From assembly GCF_030718205.1 (NCBI RefSeq), contig NZ_JAUZQF010000004.1, positions 1-64,000 on the forward strand: DNA of 64,000 nt, given 5' to 3'. Both the position numbers and the translations under genes were made by a program. Under the pieces are notes generated by a model, which saw only the letters and a program-made list of their open reading frames with translations, was not told the DNA's origin and ran no database searches. This DNA comes from Nonomuraea turcica (lineage in GTDB: Bacteria; Actinomycetota; Actinomycetes; Streptosporangiales; Streptosporangiaceae). This document shows positions 34,168-43,376 of the stretch, piece by piece (the first letter of the stretch is position 1; the number at the start of each line of letters is the position of its first letter).

Positions 34168-35775
34168 TCAGCTTGCGCGCTTGAGGTCGTAGAAGAAGAC
34201 CACGTTGGGATAGGCGGGATTGTCCACGTATCCCTGGATGTCGTCCGTGAGCGCGCGCTGGTAGGTCTGCACGTACGGCACCGCCACCGCCGCCTGCTCC
34301 TGGATGATCTTCTTCTGCAGATCCTGGTACGCCATGTCCGCCTTGAGCTGGTCAGTGGCCGTGAGCTGCGGCAACGCGTCAATGGCCGCGTCGATCCCGG
34401 CGTTCTTCAAGTAGGACAGGTTGAACTGCGGCTTCTCGGCGCTCTTGAAGACGTTCACGAACCACGAGTAGGCATCCGGGTAGTCCGGATACCAGTACAT
34501 GACGAAGATGTCCTGCCCCTGCTTCTTGCCCAGGTCCCACTGCGCATTCCAGGTCATGGGCTTGGCCTGCAGGGTCACGTTCAGCTTCTTCAGCGTCGAG
34601 CTGAGCAGCGTGACCAGCAGCTTCTGGTCCTCGTCGCCCTGGGCGTAGGTCATGGAGAGCTTGAGCTCGGGGAGGTCGGGGCCGTACCCGGCATCCGCCA
34701 GCAGTTCCTGGGCCTTGGCCAGATCCTGCTTGGGCTCCATGCCCGTGGCGTGGCCGAGCAGACCCTGCGGCACCAGGCCGCTGGCCTTCGTGGCCGAGCC
34801 CTTGAGCGCGGCGATCAGGCCCTCGTAGTCGATGGCCGCCTGCAGCGCCTGCCGTACCCGCTCGTCCTTCGTCGGCCCTGAGGCGGTGTTGAACAACACG
34901 AGCAGGTTCTGGAACGACGGCACCTGCGCGGTCTGCACCTTCGCGGTCGTGCCCGCCTGCTGGAAGAGCTGCGGGTTCAGCCGCTGGACGAAGTTCACCT
35001 CGCCGTTCTGCAGCAGCTGCCAGGCGGTGGTGATCTCGGGCGTGACGCGGAAGGCGACCTTCTTGTACTGCTCGGGCTTCCAGCCGCCCCAGTAACCCTC
35101 GAACGCCTTCAGCGTGAGCTCGGTCTCCTTGCCCTTCTGCCAGGAGTCGATCGTGTACGGGCCGGTGCCGGCGGTGGTCTTGCCGTCGGGGTCCACGGCG
35201 TCCACTTCGTAGATGTAGGCCGCGTAGCCGGAGGAGGCGACGAGGTCGAGCGGCGTGGCGTACTTGAGCGTGAACTTCAATGTGGACGCGTCCACGGCCT
35301 CGATGGTGTCGACCGCGTCCCAGATGTAGGCCGCGCCGCCCTTCTTCTCGATCGTCCGCTCAATGGCCTTCTTGGCGGCCTCGGCGTCCATCGTGGCGCC
35401 GGAGTGGAACTTCACGCCCTGCCGCAGCTTGAACGTCCACTCCTTGCCGTCGTTCGCCGAGGTCCACTCGGTGGCCAGGCGCGGCTCGGCCTTGCGGGTC
35501 TCCGAGTTGTACCTGGTCAGGCCCTCATAGATGTTCGACAAGGCGACGATCTCATTGGAGTAGGAGGTCGCCGGGTCCCAGTCGGTGACCACGTCGAGGT
35601 TGGGCACGTAGACGAACGTGCTGTCGTTGGCCTGCGTGGTCGCCGGCTGACTGCCGCTTGGCTGCGGCTGGGGTGTCCCGCCGCCGCCACGCACCTGGCC
35701 GCCCGCGCACGCGGACGCGGTCAAGGCCAAGACACTGGTGACTCCGGCCACGAGCAGACGCTTGTGCCAGCGCAT
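34168..35775 (-). CDS. ABC solute-binding lipoprotein, family 5
   Basis: A 535-aa lipoprotein. MRWHKRLLVAGVTSVLALTA then SACAGG gives a signal with lipobox Cys at about 23, followed by a low-complexity linker (GGGGTPQPQPSGSQPATTQ). The SBP family 5 core shows WDPATSYSNEIVALSNIYEG and GQDIFVMYWYPDYPDAYSWF. It is the cognate receptor for the permeases that follow. ATG at 35775 (not the earlier in-frame codon at 35802) is chosen for its signal peptide and AAAGGATC upstream. Ligand probably a peptide-like or cyclic amide compound, judged only by operon partners. Confidence 0.92.
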   Translation of the reverse strand: MRWHKRLLVAGVTSVLALTASACAGGQVRGGGGTPQPQPSGSQPATTQANDSTFVYVPNLDVVTDWDPATSYSNEIVALSNIYEGLTRYNSETRKAEPRLATEWTSANDGKEWTFKLRQGVKFHSGATMDAEAAKKAIERTIEKKGGAAYIWDAVDTIEAVDASTLKFTLKYATPLDLVASSGYAAYIYEVDAVDPDGKTTAGTGPYTIDSWQKGKETELTLKAFEGYWGGWKPEQYKKVAFRVTPEITTAWQLLQNGEVNFVQRLNPQLFQQAGTTAKVQTAQVPSFQNLLVLFNTASGPTKDERVRQALQAAIDYEGLIAALKGSATKASGLVPQGLLGHATGMEPKQDLAKAQELLADAGYGPDLPELKLSMTYAQGDEDQKLLVTLLSSTLKKLNVTLQAKPMTWNAQWDLGKKQGQDIFVMYWYPDYPDAYSWFVNVFKSAEKPQFNLSYLKNAGIDAAIDALPQLTATDQLKADMAYQDLQKKIIQEQAAVAVPYVQTYQRALTDDIQGYVDNPAYPNVVFFYDLKRAS

Positions 35776-35798
35776 GGTGGGGGGATCCTTTCGATTTT

Positions 35799-37364
35799 TC
35801 ACCGGGCGAGTGGTCCGGCTGCTTTGACGTGTACCCGCACGGCGGGTTCGGAGAGGTAGCTCAGCGGCACCTCAAGGAGATCGACGATCTCGACCGCGGA
35901 GGGATCCGCCCCCGCGGCCACGGCTCGCGCCGCCGCCTCCTCCTTGGCCCTTTCGATGGCTTCTGACCGGCTATCTCCCGCAGGCAAGATCGTATCGACT
36001 CTGCCGCTCGCCAGTGCGATGGCGGCGCCCACCGCGTTGGCCACCTCGGCATGCTCGGGGCGGATCACCCGGCCCGCGCCCGGGATGCGCTCCGGCAGGA
36101 CGAACGCGCCGCCACCCACCGCGACCAGCGGTCTGTCGGACCTGCCGAGCGCCATCCTGTCCACGGCGTCGATCACCATCTCGTCCGCGACGGCCACCGC
36201 CCTTTCCAGGATGTCGCTGATTCCTTCCGACATGTCACCCATGCGGGCGCGCCAGCCTTCTCCGTCAGCCGGCGTACGGCCGGCCGCCACGGCGGCGTCG
36301 GTGATCGTCGGCGTGCTGCCGCCGAACACCAGCGCCTCCTGGACGATCCGATAGCCGACCGAGTCCGGCCCGATCCCGCGATCTCTCACCACGGTCCCAC
36401 CGCCGAGCGCGATGGCCAGGATGTCCGGCATGCGGAAGTTGGTGAGCACCCCGCCGATCTCGACCGCCGCCGCCGACTCCCTCGGGAACCCGCCGGCCAG
36501 CACCCCGAGGTCGGTGGAGGTGCCGCCCACGTCCACCACGATCGCGTCCGCCACCCCGGACAGGTACGCCGCCCCGCGCAGCGAGTTCGCCGGGCCGGAG
36601 CCGATCGTCGACACCGGCAGCCGCGCGGCGTGCTCCAGCGTCATCAGCGTGCCGTCGTTCTGTGCCAGGTACGGCCGGGCTCGCAGGTCGCGTTCGGCCA
36701 GCGCGGCGACCAGGGCGCCGGTCACGTGGGCGGCGACCCCGTACAGCGCGGCGTTGAGCACCGTGGCGTTCTCGCGTTCGAGCAGGCCGAGCGAGCCGAT
36801 CTCGTGGCTGAGTGAGACCGGCAGCCCGTACTCGGCCCGGACCAGCTCCTCGACCAGGCGCTCGTGCTCACCGCTCGCCGGGCTGAACACGCTGGTGACG
36901 GCCACGGCCTCCGCCTCCACGCCGTCCAGGAAACGGCGGATCGCGCCGAGGTCCGGCGGGCGGATCGCGCGGCCGTCGACGTAGTGGCCGCCCGGCACGA
37001 TGGCCTCGCCGGCCGAGACGGCCTTGCGCAGGTCGCCGGGCCAGCCGGAGAGCGGCGGCACGGACGTGGTGGCGGGCGCGCCGAGCCGCAGCACGGCCAC
37101 CCTGCCGAGGTTGCGGCGCTCCAGGATCGCGTTGGTCGCGTGCGTGGTGCCCAGCATGACGCGGGTGACCCGGTGCCGCGTATCCCCGAGTTCCGCCAGG
37201 ACCGCGTCGAGTGCGGCACGCAGACCCTCGGTCACCTCCGGCGTCGTCGGGCGCTTCGCCTTGGCGATCACCCGGCCGTCGGCGCCGAGCACGACCGCGT
37301 CGGTGTTCGTGCCTCCGACGTCGATCCCGATCCCGAGCTCCGCGAGCTCCGGCAGGTCAGCCAT
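35799..37364 (-). CDS. Hydantoinase/oxoprolinase family protein (HyuA-like)
   Basis: A 521-aa ATP-grasp-like acyl-amide ring-opening enzyme of the ASKHA fold. GIGIDVGGTNTDAVVLGADG is the N-terminal phosphate loop, MLGTTHATNAILERRNLGRV the family signature, ADAIVVDVGGTSTDLGVLAG the second phosphate loop, and PLVAVGGGAFVLPERIPGA the adenosine motif. Members hydrolyse five-membered cyclic amides such as 5-oxoproline or hydantoins with ATP. It lacks the C-terminal 170 residues of full HyuA, which is normal for the shorter class found beside DUF917. It overlaps the DUF917 gene by 8 bp and is followed 23 bp later by the binding protein gene. Confidence 0.92.
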   Translation of the reverse strand: MADLPELAELGIGIDVGGTNTDAVVLGADGRVIAKAKRPTTPEVTEGLRAALDAVLAELGDTRHRVTRVMLGTTHATNAILERRNLGRVAVLRLGAPATTSVPPLSGWPGDLRKAVSAGEAIVPGGHYVDGRAIRPPDLGAIRRFLDGVEAEAVAVTSVFSPASGEHERLVEELVRAEYGLPVSLSHEIGSLGLLERENATVLNAALYGVAAHVTGALVAALAERDLRARPYLAQNDGTLMTLEHAARLPVSTIGSGPANSLRGAAYLSGVADAIVVDVGGTSTDLGVLAGGFPRESAAAVEIGGVLTNFRMPDILAIALGGGTVVRDRGIGPDSVGYRIVQEALVFGGSTPTITDAAVAAGRTPADGEGWRARMGDMSEGISDILERAVAVADEMVIDAVDRMALGRSDRPLVAVGGGAFVLPERIPGAGRVIRPEHAEVANAVGAAIALASGRVDTILPAGDSRSEAIERAKEEAAARAVAAGADPSAVEIVDLLEVPLSYLSEPAVRVHVKAAGPLAR

Positions 37365-38448
37365 GTGCCGTCAGCTCCTCGACCGGAACGTAGTCCAGCT
37401 CGTACCCGAACGCCCGCGGCCCGGCGGTCTCCAGTCCTTTGGGGGTGCGCCAGAGCGGGTCGCACGGCCAGGCGAGCACCGTGACGCGCTGGCCGTACCT
37501 GAGGCCCTCGGTCTGGATCGCGGCGGCGGTCTCGGTGTCCACGACCGTGATCAGGTCGGGCACCATGGCCAGGACCCGGCCGTCCTCGACGGCGACCAGG
37601 TTCTCGTTCTGCAGCTCCAGCGTGACGGTGCGGGTCCGGTCGTCGCCGGTGCCCTCGATCGTGGCCGTGCCCCGTACGAACCCGCCCGTGGTGCGCCGCT
37701 CCACGTCGGTCAGCTTGCCGGTGATCAGCCTGGCGGCGCCGAGGCGGTCCTGCAGCGCGCGCAGCGGGTCGGCCGCCCGGGCACCCGTAGCGGACGCGCC
37801 CTCGGTGGCTCTGCCGATCTCGAGCGCTCGCGTGACCGTGCCCTCGATGACCGCGCCCCGCGCCTGCGCGGCCGTGATCACGTAGTCGGCCATCAACGCG
37901 CTCGATCCCGCCGCCACGCACACGGCCCTGGCCAGCCTCTCCGACCACAATCCGTCGACCGGGCGGATGGTGACCACGTTCCCGGCGACGTCGGTCATGA
38001 TCACCAGGTCGGCCGGCAGCCCCGCCACGTACATCGACACCATCTGGACCTCGGGGAAGGCCCGCCCCATGCCGTCGGCGTCGAGCAGCGGCAACCCGAG
38101 CTGCGCGGCCCACGCGATGGGGGCGACGCCGTTGGAGCCGCCGATCTCGGATGACATGACGGCGGTGGGCGGGCGGCCGAAGAGGCGCTCGACCTCCTCG
38201 GCGATGCGCTTGGGCTCGTCCTCGCTGTGGATCATCTCGTGGCTGACGGTCGGCGCCCCGATCCCCGACAGCGGCACGATCAGCGCATCGTCCGCCAGGT
38301 CGGCCAGCCGGACCAGCGGCACCTCGCCGTACTCGCGGATGGCCCGTGCGGCGGCCAACGATCCGGTACGGACGTCTCCTCCGCCGCCGGTGCCCAGAAC
38401 GGCGCACCCTCGGGCGAGTGCCGGAATATCGCTCACATCAATGCTCAT
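37357..38448 (-). CDS. DUF917 family protein
   Basis: A 363-aa protein of the DUF917 family, which regularly pairs with HyuA-type genes. Recognisable segments are LARGCAVLGTGGGGDVRTGS, SSEIGGSNGVAPIAWAAQLG, LPLLDADGMGRAFPEVQMVS and the C-terminal VLAWPCDPLWRTPKGLETAG. Its biochemical role is not established; a subunit-like or substrate-handling role for the hydantoinase is usually assumed. ATG at 38448 is first in the operon 38448-30700; there is no convincing ribosome site. Upstream codons in frame give non-family sequence. Confidence 0.88.
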   Translation of the reverse strand: MSIDVSDIPALARGCAVLGTGGGGDVRTGSLAAARAIREYGEVPLVRLADLADDALIVPLSGIGAPTVSHEMIHSEDEPKRIAEEVERLFGRPPTAVMSSEIGGSNGVAPIAWAAQLGLPLLDADGMGRAFPEVQMVSMYVAGLPADLVIMTDVAGNVVTIRPVDGLWSERLARAVCVAAGSSALMADYVITAAQARGAVIEGTVTRALEIGRATEGASATGARAADPLRALQDRLGAARLITGKLTDVERRTTGGFVRGTATIEGTGDDRTRTVTLELQNENLVAVEDGRVLAMVPDLITVVDTETAAAIQTEGLRYGQRVTVLAWPCDPLWRTPKGLETAGPRAFGYELDYVPVEELTAHG

Positions 38449-38631
38449 TTGGCGACTCAACCAACCACATGGCACCTCAATCCGCCAGTGCGGCACGTGT
38501 GGGCACGGGTAAATCCGTTGCGCCGGCGCGGCGGCCACCGGCAAGATCGAGGACATGAACACCGGGCGAATGCGCAGGCGGCACCGCACGGGCGTGTCCT
38601 GATCTCAAGGACCCCGCCCGTCGCTCATCGA

Positions 38632-38704
38632 GGCGGGTGGGGGCGCTGGTGTGCCCGGCGATTTCATAGGTCGCGCAAGGCGGGTTCGATTCCCGCACCC
38701 GCTA
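38632..38704 (+). tRNA. tRNA-Met-like gene (anticodon CAT), atypical
   Basis: A complete 73-nt cloverleaf can be drawn: acceptor GGCGGGT/ACCCGCT (one G-T pair), D stem GGGC/GCCC with loop GCTGGTGT, anticodon stem GCGAT/GTCGC with loop TTCATAG, 5-nt variable loop GCAAG, and T arm GCGGG-TTCGATT-CCCGC. The discriminator is A and CCA is not encoded. Position 8 is G rather than T and position 14 is G rather than A, so the normal T8-A14 core pair is absent. It could be an elongator tRNA-Met or tRNA-Ile2 variant, or a tRNA-like RNA. It lies 33 bp before rpiB. Confidence 0.75.
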
Positions 38705-38736
38705 CGGGTCTCCCCGTGCCGTGGCACGCTGGTGTC

Positions 38737-39171
38737 ATGCGGATTTCGGTGGCCGCCGACAGCAAGGACGGCGTGGCCGAGCGGGTCGTGACGGAGCTGC
38801 GCAGGCGCGGGCACGAGGTGGTGACACACGGCGCGCTCAACGACGAGGAGCGCGACGACTGGGCGTGGGCCTCGGAGCTGGCCGCCAGGGACGTGAGCGA
38901 GGGGCGGGCCGACCAGGCGGTCGTGTGCTGCTGGACCGGGACGGGCGCGTCGATCGCGGCGAACAAGGTCCCCGGTGTGCGGGCCGCCCTGTGCGTGGAC
39001 GCCTACACCGCCGACGGGGCCCGCAAGTGGAACGACGCCAACGTGCTGGCGCTCAGCCTGCGGCTCACCTCCGACGTGGTGCTCGACGAGATCCTCGACG
39101 CCTGGCTGGAGGGGCGGCCGAGCACGGACTCCGCCGACGCCGCCAACGTGTCCCACCTGGACGAGATCTGA
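38737..39171 (+). CDS. RpiB/LacAB-family sugar-phosphate isomerase
   Basis: A 144-aa isomerase. It begins MRISVAADSKDGVAERVVTE and contains CCWTGTGASIAANKVPGVRA followed by ALCVDAYTADGARKWNDANV, the RpiB/LacAB core that binds the sugar phosphate. Typical function is ribose-5-phosphate isomerisation, but C-terminal residues differ from housekeeping RpiB, so allose, galactose or other phosphates are possible. The ATG at 38737 lacks a ribosome site; CACGCT ends 8 nt upstream. Confidence 0.85.
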   Translation: MRISVAADSKDGVAERVVTELRRRGHEVVTHGALNDEERDDWAWASELAARDVSEGRADQAVVCCWTGTGASIAANKVPGVRAALCVDAYTADGARKWNDANVLALSLRLTSDVVLDEILDAWLEGRPSTDSADAANVSHLDEI

Positions 39172-39175
39172 CCGC

Positions 39176-39181
39176 TACGCT
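39176..39181 (+). promoter_or_regulatory. -10 box of a leaderless promoter
   Basis: TACGCT ends 7 nt before the ATG at 39189, overlapping the end of the rpiB-like gene's downstream gap. Confidence 0.45.
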
Positions 39182-39188
39182 CTGCCGC

Positions 39189-39413
39189 ATGGCCGATTTA
39201 CACTGCACGCACTGCGGCGAAGAGGGGCTGGAGGCCGGGTTCATCCAGGATGCGGGCGAGAGCGCCAAGGGATTCGCACGGTGGGTCGAGGGCGCTCTGG
39301 AACGCGGGGTCTTCGGCGGGGCCAAGTTGATGGGCCGGCCGAAGTGGGAGATCGAAGCCTATCGCTGCCGTTACTGCAACCATCTTGAGCTTTTCGCCAG
39401 TCGCCCCGACTGA
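39189..39413 (+). CDS. Small zinc-ribbon protein
   Basis: A 74-aa protein with two C-x2-C pairs, HCTHCGEEG near the N-terminus and YRCRYCNHLELFASR at the C-terminus, forming a four-cysteine zinc ribbon around a central helix-rich insert (ARWVEGALERGVFGGAKL). Function unknown. It lies 17 bp after the rpiB-like gene. Confidence 0.75.
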   Translation: MADLHCTHCGEEGLEAGFIQDAGESAKGFARWVEGALERGVFGGAKLMGRPKWEIEAYRCRYCNHLELFASRPD

Positions 39414-39460
39414 CCGAGAACGGTCACGGCGGAGACACGGAAATCGTCGGCCCGGCCGTC

Positions 39461-39466
39461 TAGGGT
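39461..39466 (+). promoter_or_regulatory. -10 box of a leaderless promoter
   Basis: TAGGGT ends 7 nt before the ATG at 39474. Confidence 0.5.
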
Positions 39467-39473
39467 TCTTGGC

Positions 39474-40640
39474 ATGACCGACGTGCTGCTGCGCGGCGGG
39501 CTCCCCTGGGAGCTCGGGGCCACCGCCGACATCCTCGTCCGCGACGGCCTGATCCACCACGTCGGCCAGGGCATCGACGCACCGGACGACGCCCTGGTCG
39601 TGGACATCGCGGGGCAGCTGGTGCTGCCCGGCCTGGTCGAGGCGCACTGCCACCTCGACAAGACCCTCTACGGCGGGCCGTGGGTGCCGCATTCGGCCGA
39701 CGACACGCTCGCCGGCCGCATCGGCAACGACATGGGGCGGCGGGCCGAGCTCGGCGTCCCCAGCGTGGAGCGGATCGGCGCGCTGCTGGAGCGCATGAGC
39801 GCGGCCGGCACCACCCACGTGCGCACGCACACCGACATCGACCCGCTGGTCGGGCTGCGCGGTGTGGAGGCCGTGCGCGAGGCCGCCGCCCGCTCCCCCC
39901 TCGAGGTGCGTCAGGTCGCCTTCCCGCAGCACGGCCTGCTCACCAACCCGGGCACGGCGAAGCTGCTCGAAGAGGCACTGAAGAGCGGTGTCGAGGCGGT
40001 CGGCGGGCTCGATCCCGCAGGCATCGACCGCGACCCCGTGCGCCATCTCGACGTGATCTTCGGCCTGGCCGAGCGTTACGGCGCCCACGTGGACATCCAC
40101 CTGCACGACGGCGGCTCCCTGGGCGGGTGGGAGCTGGAGCTGATCACCGAGCGCACCAAGGCGCTGGGGCTGGGCGGCCGGGTGACGGTCAGCCACGCTT
40201 ACGCGCTCGGCCAGCTCGACGACGCCTACCAGGACCGGCTGATCCAGGGCTTCGCCGAGGCGGGTGTGGCGCTGGCGACCGCTGCCGTCTACAGCTTCCC
40301 TGTGCCGCCGGTGAAGAAGCTGCGGGCCGCGGGCGTCACCGTGGCCTGCGGGCACGACGGCATCAGGGACCTATGGGGCCCCTACGGCAGTGGCGACATG
40401 CTGGAGCGGGCGATGCACGTCGCCTACCGCAGCACGTTCCGCAGGGACGCGGACATCGAGCTCGCGCTGGAGGCCGCCACGCACGGCGGCGCGCGCGTGC
40501 TGGGGCTGGAGGGCTACGGGCTGTCCGCCGGCGACCGGGCCGACCTGGTCGTGGTGCCGTGCGCCAGCGCGGCGGAAGCGGTGGTCGTTCACCCTGCGCG
40601 CACTCTGGTCATGAAGGACGGCGTCGTCCTGCACAATTGA
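39474..40640 (+). CDS. Amidohydrolase, cytosine-deaminase-like
   Basis: A 388-aa metal-dependent hydrolase. LPGLVEAHCHLDKTLYGGPW holds the H-x-H metal motif followed by D-K as in CodA/AtzC-type deaminases; VRTHTDIDPLVGLRGVEAV, VDIHLHDGGSLGGWELELI (H-x-H), VTVSHAYALG (His) and VACGHDGIRDLWGPYG (Asp) complete the set. Likely reaction is deamination or hydrolysis of a cyclic amidine/amide ring. Its position beyond the hydantoinase operon hints at related substrates, but it is transcribed separately in the opposite direction. The start fits a leaderless mRNA. Confidence 0.88.
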   Translation: MTDVLLRGGLPWELGATADILVRDGLIHHVGQGIDAPDDALVVDIAGQLVLPGLVEAHCHLDKTLYGGPWVPHSADDTLAGRIGNDMGRRAELGVPSVERIGALLERMSAAGTTHVRTHTDIDPLVGLRGVEAVREAAARSPLEVRQVAFPQHGLLTNPGTAKLLEEALKSGVEAVGGLDPAGIDRDPVRHLDVIFGLAERYGAHVDIHLHDGGSLGGWELELITERTKALGLGGRVTVSHAYALGQLDDAYQDRLIQGFAEAGVALATAAVYSFPVPPVKKLRAAGVTVACGHDGIRDLWGPYGSGDMLERAMHVAYRSTFRRDADIELALEAATHGGARVLGLEGYGLSAGDRADLVVVPCASAAEAVVVHPARTLVMKDGVVLHN

Positions 40641-40667
40641 CCGGCGGGACCATCGAAAGGCAGGCAA

Positions 40668-43259
40668 GTGCTCTCTATACACCAGCGGATCGCGGCAGAG
40701 CTCGGCGTACGCGACGGGCAGGTGCAGGCGGCCGTCGAGTTGCTCGACGGCGGCGCGACCGTGCCGTTCATCGCGCGATACCGCAAAGAGGCCACCGGCA
40801 CCCTCGACGACGCGCAGCTGCGCACGCTGGAGGAGCGGCTGCGTTACCTGCGTGAGCTGGAGGAGCGCCGCGCGGCGATCCTGGAGTCGATCGAGTCCCA
40901 GGGCAAGCTCGACGACCAGCTGCGCGAGCAGATCATGGCGGCCGAGACCAAGGCCAGGCTCGAGGACATCTACCTGCCTTACAAGCCCAAGCGGCGCACC
41001 AAGGCGCAGATCGCCCGCGAGCTGGGGCTGGAGCCGCTGGCCGACCAGCTGCTGGCCGACCCGGCGCTGAGCCCGCTGGCCGTCGCCGAGGGCTTCGTGA
41101 CCGAGGGCGTGGCCGACGCGGGCGCGGCGCTGGAGGGTGCCAGGGCGATCCTGATCGAGCGGTTCGCCGAGGACGCCGACCTCATCGGCGAGCTGCGCGA
41201 GCAGCTGTGGAGCCGCGGGCAGCTGGTGTCGAAGGTGCGCGAAGGCAAGGAGGAGGCGGGGGCCAAGTTCTCCGACTACTTCGACTTCGGCGAGCCGTTC
41301 ACCAAGCTGCCCTCGCACCGGATTCTGGCGATGTTCCGGGGCGAGAAGGAGGAGGTGCTGTCCGTCGCGCTGGAGCCGGACGACAGCTCCGATTACGAGC
41401 TGCGCGTCGCCTCCAGGTTCGACATCGCCGACCAGGGCCGGCCGGCCGACAAGTGGCTGACCGAGACCGTGCGGTGGGCCTGGCGCACCCGCATTCTCGT
41501 GCACCTGGGCATCGACCTGCGGATGCGGCTGTGGCAGGTGGCCGAGGACGAGGCCGTACGGGTGTTCGCGGCCAACCTGCGCGACCTGCTGCTGGCCGCG
41601 CCGGCCGGCAGCCGTCCGACCATGGGCCTGGACCCGGGCCTGCGCACCGGGGTGAAGGTGGCCGTGGTCGACGCGACCGGCAAGGTCGTCGAGACCGCGA
41701 CCATCTACCCGCACGAGCCCAAGCGGCAGTGGGACCAGTCGCTCGCCGTGCTGGGCGCGCTCGCGCAGCGGCACGGGGTCGAGCTGATCGCCATCGGCAA
41801 CGGCACGGCCTCGCGCGAGACGGACAAACTGGCCGGTGAGCTGGTCCAGCACATGCCGTCGGTCACGAAGATCGTGGTGTCCGAGGCCGGCGCCTCGGTT
41901 TACTCGGCCTCGCCGTACGCCTCGCAGGAGCTGCCCGAGCTCGACGTGTCGCTGCGTGGCGCAGTCTCCATCGCACGCCGCCTGCAGGACCCGCTGGCCG
42001 AGCTGGTCAAGATCGACCCCAAGTCGATCGGCGTCGGCCAATACCAGCACGATCTCGCCGAGACCAAGCTGTCGCGTTCGCTGGACGCGGTGGTCGAGGA
42101 CTGCGTCAACGCCGTCGGCGTCGACGTCAACACCGCGTCGGCGCCGCTGCTCACGCGGGTGTCGGGCATCGGGTCCACGCTGGCCGAGAGCATCGTGCGC
42201 CACCGCGACGCCAACGGCCCGTTCCGCACGCGGTCGGCGCTGAAGGAGGTGCCGCGGCTCGGTCCCAAGGCGTTCGAACAGTGCGCGGGCTTCCTGCGCA
42301 TCCGGGGCGGCGACGACCCGCTCGACGTCTCCAGCGTGCACCCGGAGGCCTACCCGGTGGTCCGCCGCATCCTCACCTCGGTCCAGAGCGACCTCAAGTC
42401 GCTGATCGGCAACACGGTGGCCCTGCGGTCGATCAAGCCGCAGGACTTCACCGACGAGACGTTCGGCCTGCCGACGGTCTCCGACATCCTGCGCGAGCTG
42501 GAAAAGCCGGGCCGCGACCCGCGTCCCGCCTTCAAGACCGCCACGTTCAAGGAGGGGATCGAGAAGATCTCCGACCTGACGTCCGGCATGATCCTGGAGG
42601 GCGTGGTCACCAACGTGGCCGCGTTCGGGGCGTTCGTGGACGTCGGCGTGCACCAGGACGGTCTGGTCCACGTGTCGGCCATGTCCCGCACCTACGTCAA
42701 GGACCCGCGAGACGTGGTCAAGCCGGGTGACATCGTCCGCGTCAAGGTGCTGGACGTGGACATCCCCCGCAAGCGCATCTCGCTGACCCTGCGCCTGGAG
42801 GACGAGACCACGGCCCAGGGGCCGGGCGACGGCCCCCGGCGGTCGACCGGCCGCCAGGGCGGCGGCCGCGGAGACGGCGGCGGCCGTGACGGCAGCCGGA
42901 GCGACGGCGGCGGCCGTGGTGACGGTGGCGGCCGTGGCGATGGCGCTCGCGGCGGCGACGGCGGCCGTGGTGACGGAACCCAGCGTGGTCGAGGCCAGGG
43001 CGGCCGCGGCCAGGGGCCGCGCGGAGACGGACAGCGCGACGGACAGCCCGACGGACAGCGTGGCGGACAGCGCGACGGCCGGGGCGAGGCAGGCCAGCGT
43101 GGCAACGGCGACGGCGGTCAGCGCGGGCGCGGCGACGGCCAGCGGGGACGGGGCGACGGGCAGCGCGGCGGTCAGCGCCGGCAGGACCGCCCGGCCCCGA
43201 CGGGCGCCATGGCCGAAGCCCTCCGCAAGGCCGGCCTCACTGGCGATAACGGGCGCTGA
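40668..43259 (+). CDS. tex: Tex family RNA-binding protein with long disordered C-terminal tail
   Basis: An 863-aa nucleic-acid-binding transcription accessory protein. The N-terminal helical region ([40 protein letters not shown]), a YqgF/RNase H-like domain ([20 protein letters not shown]), helix-hairpin-helix repeats ([35 protein letters not shown]) and an S1 domain ([40 protein letters not shown]) are in the usual order. Residues about 715-845 are an extension of Gly, Arg, Asp and Gln, ending with a structured [14 protein letters not shown]. Start is GTG at 40668 behind AAAGGCAG. Confidence 0.95.
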   Translation: MLSIHQRIAAELGVRDGQVQAAVELLDGGATVPFIARYRKEATGTLDDAQLRTLEERLRYLRELEERRAAILESIESQGKLDDQLREQIMAAETKARLEDIYLPYKPKRRTKAQIARELGLEPLADQLLADPALSPLAVAEGFVTEGVADAGAALEGARAILIERFAEDADLIGELREQLWSRGQLVSKVREGKEEAGAKFSDYFDFGEPFTKLPSHRILAMFRGEKEEVLSVALEPDDSSDYELRVASRFDIADQGRPADKWLTETVRWAWRTRILVHLGIDLRMRLWQVAEDEAVRVFAANLRDLLLAAPAGSRPTMGLDPGLRTGVKVAVVDATGKVVETATIYPHEPKRQWDQSLAVLGALAQRHGVELIAIGNGTASRETDKLAGELVQHMPSVTKIVVSEAGASVYSASPYASQELPELDVSLRGAVSIARRLQDPLAELVKIDPKSIGVGQYQHDLAETKLSRSLDAVVEDCVNAVGVDVNTASAPLLTRVSGIGSTLAESIVRHRDANGPFRTRSALKEVPRLGPKAFEQCAGFLRIRGGDDPLDVSSVHPEAYPVVRRILTSVQSDLKSLIGNTVALRSIKPQDFTDETFGLPTVSDILRELEKPGRDPRPAFKTATFKEGIEKISDLTSGMILEGVVTNVAAFGAFVDVGVHQDGLVHVSAMSRTYVKDPRDVVKPGDIVRVKVLDVDIPRKRISLTLRLEDETTAQGPGDGPRRSTGRQGGGRGDGGGRDGSRSDGGGRGDGGGRGDGARGGDGGRGDGTQRGRGQGGRGQGPRGDGQRDGQPDGQRGGQRDGRGEAGQRGNGDGGQRGRGDGQRGRGDGQRGGQRRQDRPAPTGAMAEALRKAGLTGDNGR
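42811..43198 (+). repeat. Low-complexity G/R/D/Q repeat tract inside tex
   Basis: Irregular repeats of GGCGGCCGTGGTGACGG-like and GACGGACAGCG-like units encode GRGDGG and RGDGQRDGQ runs. The period varies between 6 and 12 bp units. Such tracts readily change length between strains. Confidence 0.75.
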
Positions 43260-43376
43260 GCTCAGCAAACGGCCGTCTGGGCGACCACCGCCCAGGCGGC
43301 CGGATCCCGGCCATACGGGAGCTCACGCAGCGGGGACGTCGCGGGGCCACGTACGACGCTGGAGAGATACGGTCGG

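Noticed and set aside
42811..43198. CRISPR-like array
   Set aside because: The repeats are short, irregular and in frame with tex, encoding a Gly/Arg-rich tail; there are no regular spacers.
40371..43268. 965-codon minus-strand open frame
   Set aside because: Antisense to tex; the translation has no domain motif, and tex has all its expected domains on the plus strand.
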